DNA of 64,000 nucleotides, from NCBI GenBank assembly GCA_021732025.1, contig JAKFVU010000077.1:1-64000 (forward strand), given 5' to 3'. The notes beneath the pieces were generated by a model. It did not search any database, was not told the DNA's origin, and was given only the letters and a program-made list of their open reading frames with translations. Source of the DNA: Candidatus Obscuribacterales bacterium (GTDB lineage Bacteria; Cyanobacteriota; Vampirovibrionia; Obscuribacterales; Obscuribacteraceae). Of the stretch, positions 8,698 to 16,604 are shown piece by piece (position 1 is the stretch's first letter; each line of letters starts with the position of its first letter). A program made the position numbers and the translations under genes.

Positions 8698-9093
8698 ATG
8701 TCTAGGACCTTAACCATTGGCGAAGAAGCTCCCGGTGGCGGTGCTAAGCGCTCGAGCCAAGTGCTCTTGCCCGAGCGGCTAACTGTGCGGCAATTGATAG
8801 GTGCATATGTCGATGCTCAGATTGCTCAGCAGCAATCTGCAGAGTTGGTGCATCAATCATTCTTTATTCCGACAGAAGACGAACTAATTCTCAATCAAAA
8901 GTCTCATTCAGTGCCAAAAAGTAAACCGCTCGACCGAGAGAAATTGCAGACTCGTGCTCTTTTGGCCTTTGAACAAAATCGATACTTTATCCTGATAGAC
9001 AATAACCAGGCCGAGAATCTAGATCAAGAGATTGTACTTACTTCTCAGTCGCAAGTGACATTCTTGAGATTGACACCGCTAGTTGGAGGATAG
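8698..9093 (+). CDS. small protein with C-terminal Gly-Gly, beta-grasp/ubiquitin-like candidate
   Basis: The 131-residue product has a flexible N-terminus (1-22), then LPERLTVRQLIGAYV, which resembles the first strand and helix of MoaD/ThiS-type beta-grasp proteins. A middle insertion (about 50-75) follows, and the chain ends QVTFLRLTPLVGG. A hydrophobic strand ending in Gly-Gly at the extreme C-terminus is the hallmark of sulfur carriers and ubiquitin-like modifiers, which are adenylated there by E1/MoeB/ThiF enzymes. The ATG at 8698 follows AAGGAG at 8686-8691. No E1-like, MoaE or JAB peptidase gene is nearby. The two terminal Gly codons (GGA GGA) also form the ribosome-binding site of the downstream DUF4132 gene. 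The fold assignment is an inference from motif pattern. Confidence 0.72.
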   Translation: MSRTLTIGEEAPGGGAKRSSQVLLPERLTVRQLIGAYVDAQIAQQQSAELVHQSFFIPTEDELILNQKSHSVPKSKPLDREKLQTRALLAFEQNRYFILIDNNQAENLDQEIVLTSQSQVTFLRLTPLVGG

Positions 9094-9097
9094 TTCC

Positions 9098-11539
9098 GTG
9101 GAGCTACCACAAGAGCATTCAGAACTTCGCAAGCAAGCGCAAACAATCATAGAAGAATTAGCGACAATGGGTTTTCATTCGCCTAATTGGAATTGCAATC
9201 CGGCTTTGACAGAGCGAACCTTGGAGGTAATGAAGAGCGATAGGGCCTTGTTGGTGGAAATTTTGTTTGAGTGTTTAGAAGAGCTTGATTTTAATCGGCC
9301 GAGAGTTAGTAAGATGGCTCCTGCCTCGCTAGAAAGTTTGGCAGTCGAGCTACTGAGGCGGAACCTCGAATTTGATTCGACCCAGATCGCCACTTTGATC
9401 AGCCTTGCCCATAAAGCACCGTCCTTTAGGCGAACCCGCTCTGCGCGAATAGTCGATGTGGTTGAGAAGTTTGTGAAAAAACACGGGCTGACTGAGCCTA
9501 TTCGGCTCAACCTCGAGAAGTTTGCTCGAATGATTGCAATCAATATAGATGAGAGGGAAACCAATAGGATTGTAAACCGAGCGTTCTCTATTTGCACAGG
9601 CTGCCGGCCCCAGGATGTTCCGGTTCTGCTTGAGCCTGGTGAAGCGGCAGGCGATCAGATTATTGCTGATTGCAAGCTGATGACGCCAGCTGACAGTCAG
9701 CTTTGGAATCGAGTTTTGAATCATGCAGTCAGTTTGACTGCCGTGAAGCCTTCAATTAAGTGGCAGTCTGAAGCGCAAAAACTTCTAGCGCAAGTCGGTC
9801 GCGAGAATTACTCTAAATATGCTTCGCGCTGGCTATCTCTAATTGGTGTTCGCGGCACACGAGACGTCCCACCAGATCATTGGTCTGACTCGAACGAGTT
9901 AATTTGTGCTACCAATGCTGAAGTTTTAAAAGGTATTGTCTGGTTTCTTGTTAGCTATAGCGATGACGAGACGGCGCGATTGCTTGGTGCCACAGCTGAC
10001 ACTTGTTTTAGGAAAGTGAAGAATCACGGTGCCCGCAGTCCGAAGATTGCTAATGCTTGCGTCGGCGCACTATCTATGATGCCTTTTAAGGAAGCGATCT
10101 CTCAACTATCTAGATTGGCTGCTAAGGCGAAGAGTCCGTCTGCTCGTAAGACCATTGACAAGGGCCTAGGGAGCGCTGCCGAGCGCTCTGGTATGACAGT
10201 GGAGGATCTTCAGGAAGTCAGTGTTCCTGATTTTGGTTTCAGCAAATTTGGAGTCTACCGAAAACAGTTTGCTCAATTTGAAGTTGAGATTGTCATTGCT
10301 GGCGTTCATTCGTTAGTAGTTAATTGGAGTGTGGATGGTAAACCTTTGAAGGCGCCATCTACGGCGATGAAACGTGATTTTCCGCTAGAGCTTAAAGCAA
10401 TAAAAAAGACGGTAATTGAGCTGGAGAAACTATTGCCTTCAATTCGTGACCGCATTGAAATGAGCTTGTTGCAACAACGCAATTGGCCGTTCTCAGTTTG
10501 GCGCGAGCGCTATTTGAATCACCCCGTCTGTGGCGTTCTCGCCCGGCGACTGCTCTGGACTTTTAACGGTAAAACTGGACTTTGTCTAGATGGAAAGATT
10601 TGTGATTTAGCCGGCGCTGAAATTGCAGTATTAGATAACACTTTAGTTGAGTTGTGGCATCCAATCGCTTCCTCGGCTTCTGATGTATTAGCCTGGCGTA
10701 CGAAGTTGCAAGAACGCGGTATTACTCAACCTTTTAAGCAAGTCTATCGCGAAATTTATTTGCTCACCGACGCGGAGCGAAAGACGGCAACCTACTCTAA
10801 TCGATTTGCTGCACACATGTTGCGGCAACATCAATTTGCCGAATTGTGTAAGCAACGGGGCTGGCATTACACTCTCCAGGGCCAGTGGGATTCGTTAAAC
10901 TCACCAATCTTGAAGCTGCCTAAATGGAATTTGGAAGTTGAATTCTTGGTTGTTCCAGCTACTGAGGATGCTTCGTCGCCAGCCGGAATATATTTGCATG
11001 TGGCCACTGACCAAGTGCGTTTTCGCCGCATCAATTCTCCTGAAGCCATTGAACTCTCTGAAATTATGCCAATAGTTTTTACTGAAGTAATGCGTGACGT
11101 AGATCTATTTGTTGGAGTATGTAGTATAGGCAATGATCCTAACTGGCAGGATGGAGGTACGTTGGGGACCTACTGGCAGTCTTATTCGTTCGGTGATCTT
11201 GGTTCGTCGGCTCAGACTAGACTGGCAGTTTTAAAAACTATCATTCCGCGCTTGAAGATAGCTGCCCGCTGTTCATTCTCTGACAAGTTCTTGATAGTTC
11301 GTGGCGATTTGCGCACTTATCGAATTCATGTCGGTAGTGGCAATATATTGATGGAACCTAACGCACAATACCTTTGTATTGTGCCCTCTCGTGGTCTCGC
11401 AAAGTCTGATATTGGCAAAGTATATCTGCCCTTCGAGGGCGATTCGCTTCTCTCTGTAATACTGAGTAAGTGCTTCCTTCTGGCCGAAGACAGTAAGATT
11501 ACAGATTCTAGTATCGTTAATCAAATCCATCAGAAGTAA
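9098..11539 (+). CDS. DUF4132 domain protein
   Basis: An 813-residue protein. The region from about residue 545 to 680 carries the DUF4132 signature: TQPFKQVYREIYLLTDAER, then YSNRFAAHMLRQHQF, TDQVRFRRI, and FTEVMRDVDLFVGVCSIGND. The first 400 residues are helical and may be HEAT-like. The family is found in MolR-type and WGR-containing proteins; its biochemical activity is unknown to me. GTG 9098 is chosen because GGAGG (9085-9089) lies 8 nt upstream; the frame also opens at TTG 9083, inside the preceding gene. The gap to the Gly-Gly protein stop is 4 bp, so the pair is translationally coupled and probably acts together. Cytoplasmic, with no membrane segment. Confidence 0.85.
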   Translation: MELPQEHSELRKQAQTIIEELATMGFHSPNWNCNPALTERTLEVMKSDRALLVEILFECLEELDFNRPRVSKMAPASLESLAVELLRRNLEFDSTQIATLISLAHKAPSFRRTRSARIVDVVEKFVKKHGLTEPIRLNLEKFARMIAINIDERETNRIVNRAFSICTGCRPQDVPVLLEPGEAAGDQIIADCKLMTPADSQLWNRVLNHAVSLTAVKPSIKWQSEAQKLLAQVGRENYSKYASRWLSLIGVRGTRDVPPDHWSDSNELICATNAEVLKGIVWFLVSYSDDETARLLGATADTCFRKVKNHGARSPKIANACVGALSMMPFKEAISQLSRLAAKAKSPSARKTIDKGLGSAAERSGMTVEDLQEVSVPDFGFSKFGVYRKQFAQFEVEIVIAGVHSLVVNWSVDGKPLKAPSTAMKRDFPLELKAIKKTVIELEKLLPSIRDRIEMSLLQQRNWPFSVWRERYLNHPVCGVLARRLLWTFNGKTGLCLDGKICDLAGAEIAVLDNTLVELWHPIASSASDVLAWRTKLQERGITQPFKQVYREIYLLTDAERKTATYSNRFAAHMLRQHQFAELCKQRGWHYTLQGQWDSLNSPILKLPKWNLEVEFLVVPATEDASSPAGIYLHVATDQVRFRRINSPEAIELSEIMPIVFTEVMRDVDLFVGVCSIGNDPNWQDGGTLGTYWQSYSFGDLGSSAQTRLAVLKTIIPRLKIAARCSFSDKFLIVRGDLRTYRIHVGSGNILMEPNAQYLCIVPSRGLAKSDIGKVYLPFEGDSLLSVILSKCFLLAEDSKITDSSIVNQIHQK

Positions 11540-11555
11540 GATTATTTCTCTCAGA

Positions 11556-13337
11556 TCACTGGGCCATGGCTGCTAGATTTCTTAAAAATACAGTCCATTG
11601 ATCTTGCGCTGTGGGCGAGATTTCTGAGGCCAAGGCTCTTGTCGTGTTTTCTTGGGCACGGTCGAGGGCAACAGAGTTAACAAGCTGACCAGCGGCCGAC
11701 TGATCAAATTGCTTGGCGTTTTCTGCCAATAGATCAAGAGCGCTGCTGTATTGGTTTTGAGTGGTGGCATTGCTTATTGCCGCTTTGGCTTCAACTAATG
11801 GTGCTACTACAAGTTCGGTACCAAACTGTCTTTCTATGGTTTCGATTTCGCGGCTTAAGCTATTCAGTAGTGACTTCTGATCTTCTAAGTTATTTAGTCG
11901 CTCGTCGCTAGCTAAACCAACAATCGATTGAACTGGATTAATCTCATCAGCCCGAGCCTGCAAGTCTAGGTAAGGGCGTCCCGGTAAGAACGTGCTTAGT
12001 CCGCCTTGGTCGTCATAACCGCCTTTCTCTTCACCGTGGTAGCTAGATATCATTTCACTTTGCCCGCGCAGTAATGCTTCTGCTGCACGTTCAATGTTGC
12101 CACCAAAATCATCTAGAGAGCCACTTTCAATTGAGCTCAATAAATTGTTGGCGAAAGTTTTGACGTCGTGAAGTTCTGCTCTGGGTGTGCCAGATATTCG
12201 GTTGCCGCCAGCTTGCGAAGCTAGAGGGCTAGCGTCTATGGCGCTGAGAATAGCCTGGCGGCCGGGTTCTGTTTGTAGTGCTTGGCTCAAACTTGCGCCA
12301 AGATTCTCTAAGCTTTGGTTGAAGCTTTCTATCTCGGAAGCATTGTAGTGGGCCAAAGTATTTGTTCCTGCATCTTGCTTGTCATCACCTAGTGCCGCTT
12401 CTCCGCCATTGGCCCCTTGAGCTGCTAAGGCAACTATTGTCTCTCCTAGATCTTCTGGGCTCATAGCCGGCCGCTCTAAAACTTCATTGACTATGGCTGT
12501 AACGTTTTGGCCATCGACATTGAGTCCGCCTGCTGACTCTACTTCGGCTGAGGCAATAATATGATCAGCGGCTTCACTCATTGCCGCTATTACTGTGCTG
12601 TTTCCCATTGAGCACGAATCAAAATCGAGTAGATCGAGGCGGTCGCGGCCTATGTTTTCGAGACCACTTTTAATAGCTGCGTCGACTTCTTCCAGGCTGG
12701 CAGAGCCGGTATCACCAGAAATGCCTTGGGGGCCACCACCGTGGCCCTGGGCAAAGAGGGCTAGATGCTCTGATGGTGCCTGCTCACCGGCTGTTGTGAT
12801 TAGGGCTTCCATATCGGCTGCCACGCCCTCTGAAGGGCGAGTTTCTAACTCTTGAATTTCGCCGTCATGAATGACATAGGTGTGAATGAGCATGCCGCCG
12901 TTTGTGCTAGAGGATTGGCTTAGCGAAACGTGAGCTTGGCCATCCACAATTTTGCTGGCATTTTTGTTAGTTGGCTTGGTGTCATTGTTCTCTTGTGGCT
13001 GGGCGTTCTGCACCACCAAAGTGATTGGCTTGTCTACGGTGCTGGCAGCTAGTGCCAGTAGCTCTGCAGCTTTGTTGCGGGCTCCGCTGTAAACCCGTTC
13101 ATCGCTGTTTAGAGGGGATTGATGCTCTTGGGTGGTAGTAAGGTTGAAGGCTAATGTCCACTCTGCATAGGGGCTAGTAAATTCAAGAGAGCCAGTGGAC
13201 AGATCTTGGCCGGCGGGTGGCGAACAAGTTTTGCCGCTGGCCAGGCAATCAAAATATTGGTCGCGCAGACCAGAGGCAGTGTCTGGCTGTTCGCTTGTTT
13301 GGGTCGGTGCATCAGTACTGGTAAATCGTGGAGCCAT
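11556..13337 (-). CDS. clostripain-like (family C11) cysteine peptidase
   Basis: A 593-residue protein of the caspase-like CD clan. The catalytic His199 lies in FAQGHGGGPQG and the catalytic Cys242 in LDFDSCSMGN, the two diagnostic motifs of the family; SAEVESAGGL follows as expected for the S1 region. Residues 1-130 are low in complexity with no clear signal peptide. The C-terminal 100 residues are helical. C11 peptidases cleave after Arg or Lys and often self-process. ATG 13337 has GAGG about 9 nt upstream. The gene converges with the DUF4132 operon, 16 bp apart. Whether it works with that operon is unknown. Confidence 0.85.
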   Translation of the reverse strand: MAPRFTSTDAPTQTSEQPDTASGLRDQYFDCLASGKTCSPPAGQDLSTGSLEFTSPYAEWTLAFNLTTTQEHQSPLNSDERVYSGARNKAAELLALAASTVDKPITLVVQNAQPQENNDTKPTNKNASKIVDGQAHVSLSQSSSTNGGMLIHTYVIHDGEIQELETRPSEGVAADMEALITTAGEQAPSEHLALFAQGHGGGPQGISGDTGSASLEEVDAAIKSGLENIGRDRLDLLDFDSCSMGNSTVIAAMSEAADHIIASAEVESAGGLNVDGQNVTAIVNEVLERPAMSPEDLGETIVALAAQGANGGEAALGDDKQDAGTNTLAHYNASEIESFNQSLENLGASLSQALQTEPGRQAILSAIDASPLASQAGGNRISGTPRAELHDVKTFANNLLSSIESGSLDDFGGNIERAAEALLRGQSEMISSYHGEEKGGYDDQGGLSTFLPGRPYLDLQARADEINPVQSIVGLASDERLNNLEDQKSLLNSLSREIETIERQFGTELVVAPLVEAKAAISNATTQNQYSSALDLLAENAKQFDQSAAGQLVNSVALDRAQENTTRALASEISPTAQDQWTVFLRNLAAMAQ

Positions 13338-13429
13338 AATTGTTAACCTCAGTTTTGAGAGAATAACGTGCCCAGTTGGACACCAATTGGACAGTGCTCA
13401 AAATGGCAAATATTGGGTAAAACAAGGCT

Positions 13430-13909
13430 ATGAAGTGTAAAGCTGTTCACAGTCTTGTTGCTTGTCTTTGTTTGTTGTCGTTTGCGGCAGCGGCAACTGT
13501 TAACGAGCAGGCTGCGGCTAAGAAGGCGTCTAAGTCTAAAGTAGTCAAAAGCAAAACACCGCCCAAAACATTTCAAAAGGGCTGGCAAGAATTTCAGAGC
13601 AAACGTTTTGGCCCAGCCGCTGAGCAGTTCGAACTAGCCGACCGTTCTGGCTTTTGTAATGACATGACCCATTATTATTTGGGTCTTTGTTATCACAACC
13701 TCAATCAAACTCAGCGGGCCATTGACCACTATTCTTGGGTTGTGTCCTACAGTAAGAATCCAATTTTGCGCTATCAGGCTCAGTCTGGCTATGCTCAAGT
13801 GGCAAAATATGCAGGTAGTCGCACTTACGCTGGCAACGGCAACGTTTTCACCGGCTTTAGCTACCGCGGAGGCGGTGGCGGCTCTTCTATGAGTTCTGGT
13901 GGTGGCTGA
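13430..13909 (+). CDS. secreted TPR protein with Gly/Ser tail
   Basis: A 159-residue exported protein. A signal peptide (MKCKAVHSLVACLCLLSFAAAA) should be cut near residue 22. A basic linker is followed by two or three TPR-like repeats (about 48-125; GWQEFQSKRFGPAAEQFE, then HYYLGLCYHNLNQTQRAIDHY). The C-terminus is glycine- and serine-rich (GGGGGSSMSSGGG). It diverges from the C11 peptidase gene with about 90 bp between starts. Periplasmic or cell-envelope location is likely; the partner is unknown. Confidence 0.75.
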   Translation: MKCKAVHSLVACLCLLSFAAAATVNEQAAAKKASKSKVVKSKTPPKTFQKGWQEFQSKRFGPAAEQFELADRSGFCNDMTHYYLGLCYHNLNQTQRAIDHYSWVVSYSKNPILRYQAQSGYAQVAKYAGSRTYAGNGNVFTGFSYRGGGGGSSMSSGGG

Positions 13910-13955
13910 CGATGAGTATTGGGGGTGCTAGTTTAGTACCCGATTTTTTTAATTC

Positions 13956-15350
13956 TTAGTGCGGCAAGCCAAAGACAAAGTAGAGCATGCACATAAAGGC
14001 TAAAACCCAAGCCCCGGCGGAGACTTCTTTCATCCTTCCAGACAAAGTTTTGATGACGGCATAGAGCACGAGCCCGGCGGTTAGGCCGTTGGCTATGCTG
14101 TAGGTGAAAATCATCATGGCAATGGTGGCAAATGAGGGAAAGGCTTCGGTTAAATCATCCACATCGATTTTGCGCAACGAATTGAGCATTAGTAGGCCGA
14201 CACAAATCAAGGCTGGTCCATAGGCATATTTTAGATGCTGTAATGGTGCCAGAAGGGGAATGCAAAACAAGGCAGCAAAGAAACATAGAGCTGTGACTAC
14301 TGATGCTAAGCCAGTTCTAGCCCCTTCTCTTATGCCGGCGGCCGACTCGATGAAAGCACCACTGGTAGAAGAGCCAATTAGAGCAGAGAAGATGCATGAA
14401 CAGGCATCAACAATCATGGGCTTTTCAATGTCGGTTAGATTGCCATCTTCGTCGACCATGCCACAGTTGGCACCGACACCGACTATGGTGCTAAGTGTAT
14501 CCAGAAAACTCATGAGAAAGAGAGTGAGTAAAATCGGTAAGAAGCTGAGTTTAAGTGTAGAGGCAATATCCAACTTGAGAAATATTGGCTCTAAACTAAG
14601 GTCGCCTTGAAACGGCACTGAAAATATTGCTTTGGGCAACTCGCCGACGTTGAAGGCAAAACCAAGGGCTGCTGTGGCTATGATGCCAATTAATATTGCC
14701 CCTTTGGCTTTGCGGGCAAGCAGTGTAGCTGTGATTACTGTGCCCACTATCGCTAGTATCACTTTTATCTCGTGTAGATTGCCGAGCTTAAGTGGCACAG
14801 GTGGTGCACCAAGGGTGATACCGTCGGGAGAGAGCAAGATTTTTGCCGGCATACCTTGTACGGCACTTTCGATAATGCCCGTTTCGTAGAGGCCGATAAG
14901 GGTTAAAAATAAGCCAATGCCAGCAGCAAAGCTGTGCTTCATACTGTTTGAAGTTGAATTGGCTAGCCATGGTCTGATTTTTAACAGAGACATGGCAAGA
15001 AAAGCAAAGCCACTTACAAAGACTGCGCCGAGGCGAAGTTGCCAGCTGATGCCTAAGGAGGCAAGACCGAAAGCAATAAAAGCATTTTCGCCCATATAGG
15101 GTGCCACTGCCAGTGGTCTATTAGCAAAAAGACCCATAGCCAGACAGCCAAACACTGCTGTCAAAATGGTGGCAACCGTCGACGGCCCTTGCGGTATTCC
15201 AGCGAAAGCCAGAATAGCTGGGTTAACCACAATAATATAAGCCATGGTCAAGAAGGTGGTGAGGCCGCCTAAAAACTCGCTGCGAATCGACGAGTGGCGC
15301 TCAGTAATTTTGAAATATTTGTCTAGATTAGTTTGTTTGCTGTTGCCCAA
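13956..15350 (-). CDS. NCS2-family purine permease (AzgA/PbuG type)
   Basis: A 464-residue inner-membrane transporter with about 12 to 14 hydrophobic segments, probably a proton symporter for adenine, guanine or hypoxanthine. The N-terminus (LDKYFKITERHSSIRSE, then FLGGLTTFLTMAYIIVVNP) is characteristic of the AzgA-like branch, as is the segment SFLDTLSTIVGVGANCGMVD. Length matches the family (430-480). Its start lies 28 bp inside the upstream epimerase gene, so the two are probably cotranscribed. The substrate is inferred from the subfamily only. Confidence 0.88.
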   Translation of the reverse strand: MGNSKQTNLDKYFKITERHSSIRSEFLGGLTTFLTMAYIIVVNPAILAFAGIPQGPSTVATILTAVFGCLAMGLFANRPLAVAPYMGENAFIAFGLASLGISWQLRLGAVFVSGFAFLAMSLLKIRPWLANSTSNSMKHSFAAGIGLFLTLIGLYETGIIESAVQGMPAKILLSPDGITLGAPPVPLKLGNLHEIKVILAIVGTVITATLLARKAKGAILIGIIATAALGFAFNVGELPKAIFSVPFQGDLSLEPIFLKLDIASTLKLSFLPILLTLFLMSFLDTLSTIVGVGANCGMVDEDGNLTDIEKPMIVDACSCIFSALIGSSTSGAFIESAAGIREGARTGLASVVTALCFFAALFCIPLLAPLQHLKYAYGPALICVGLLMLNSLRKIDVDDLTEAFPSFATIAMMIFTYSIANGLTAGLVLYAVIKTLSGRMKEVSAGAWVLAFMCMLYFVFGLPH

Positions 15351-16339
15351 TCGACTTCGGCCTTAATTGCAGATTGAAGATTTGTGGCAGGGGCAAAACC
15401 AGTACTGGCAACGAGGCTGTCTGTGGCCAAAGTTGTTTCAGTTGCAAGTTTTTCAACCTGTTCAGGAGTGACATTTATTTTTCCAGGCATGAATGCTTGA
15501 GCAGCTTTCAAGCCCATCTTTAACAAGCCTTCAGGAACAGAACTAAATTTCTTGGTGATGTTCATTGTGGCGGCAATGTTCTCAGCTAGATCTTTCATCG
15601 ATACTGCTGATGGATTGGCCACATTGAATACATGATAACCATTGGGCACACGTTGTAGGCAGAGATGTACAGCTGCTGCCAAGTCTTTGGAGTAGATCAA
15701 GCTTTTGGGGGTGGCACCACTGCCGATGTGGACATATTTTTCTTCTTTGATTTGACGAATCAATGAAAGCATGTTGCCACGATCACCTTCGCCAAATACC
15801 ATTGATGGTCTGAGCACAATGATTCTTGGAATTTTTTCGACCAGAGTCTGCAGGTAATTTTCGCTAGTCATTTTCGAAACGGCATACGGAGTTTTCGCCG
15901 AGTAAGGTCCGGCTTCGGTTATACCTTTGAAGGGGCCTTTGCCATAAACCGCTGAAGTGCTCAAGAAAACCAGGGTGTGCACACCGTTTGCTACGCAAGC
16001 TTCAGCTAGTTGCTGCGTTGCCCGCACATTTACTACTTCGTATTCTTGATAAGAGGCTGCTTCTTGATGTACCAAGCCAGCTGCGTGTACGACAAACTCG
16101 ATGTCTTTAGTGAGAGCGCGCATCTCTTGATCGCCCACGCGGGTGAAATCAGCTGCTTGCAAATCGACTACAGATAGATCGACGCCATTAGCCATTTTTG
16201 AACGGGCATCGAGGCGGTCGCGTACTTGTGCTCTGACTAAACACTGGTTGCTTGAAACCAGTCTAGAAATAATGGCGCGGCCGATCATGCCGCTTCCACC
16301 CGTGACCAATATCTTTTTTAGGCCAGCCTTTTGAACCAT
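15323..16339 (-). CDS. NAD-dependent epimerase/dehydratase (extended SDR)
   Basis: A 338-residue Rossmann-fold oxidoreductase. The cofactor loop is TGGSGMIGRAI at the N-terminus, and the catalytic Tyr and Lys are in YAVSK (with PYSAKTP just before). The mid-region HAAGLVHQEA and STSAVYGKGPF are typical of sugar-nucleotide epimerases or 3-beta-HSD-like members. ATG 16339 is favoured, with AGGA close upstream; the frame also opens at TTG 16369. It overlaps the start of the purine permease by 28 bp. The substrate is not determined by sequence; nucleotide sugars or a hydroxy-acid/steroid-like substrate are both possible. Confidence 0.82.
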   Translation of the reverse strand: MVQKAGLKKILVTGGSGMIGRAIISRLVSSNQCLVRAQVRDRLDARSKMANGVDLSVVDLQAADFTRVGDQEMRALTKDIEFVVHAAGLVHQEAASYQEYEVVNVRATQQLAEACVANGVHTLVFLSTSAVYGKGPFKGITEAGPYSAKTPYAVSKMTSENYLQTLVEKIPRIIVLRPSMVFGEGDRGNMLSLIRQIKEEKYVHIGSGATPKSLIYSKDLAAAVHLCLQRVPNGYHVFNVANPSAVSMKDLAENIAATMNITKKFSSVPEGLLKMGLKAAQAFMPGKINVTPEQVEKLATETTLATDSLVASTGFAPATNLQSAIKAEVDWATANKLI

Positions 16340-16380
16340 GCTTCCTAGATACCTTTTTTTAGCAACCAATAAAAGTGCTC

Positions 16381-16410
16381 AGCCCTTGCCGTCAACTTCT
16401 TGACAGGGCT
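16381..16410. terminator. bulged hairpin, candidate terminator or leader structure
   Basis: AGCCCT (16381-16386) pairs with AGGGCT (16405-16410), and GTCAA (16391-16395) pairs with TTGAC (16400-16404), with a 4-nt bulge and a CTTC loop. On the minus strand a short T-run follows shortly after. It lies between the mutase and the epimerase. Confidence 0.35.
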
Positions 16411-16553
16411 GCTGGATTGACATCGTCAACAAGCAACGCGCCATTCCAGGATGCAGCATACACCAGCAGATTAGCTACCTGCCAGTAGTTTTTCGCCAAT
16501 TATTTGCCAACTGCCTCTGACCTGCGCCAGAGCCAGTCTAAATCTCCATCAAA

Positions 16554-16571
16554 GATGAAGATGTCTTCATC
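16554..16571. terminator. perfect hairpin downstream of the mutase gene
   Basis: GATGAAG and CTTCATC flank a 4-base centre (8-bp arms if the loop shrinks to 2). It lies 34 bp past the mutase stop on the minus strand and is followed there by TTTG. Its T-run is short, so termination is uncertain. Confidence 0.35.
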
Positions 16572-16604
16572 GATATAAAAATATTGCCGCTTGGCTACCG
16601 CGCT

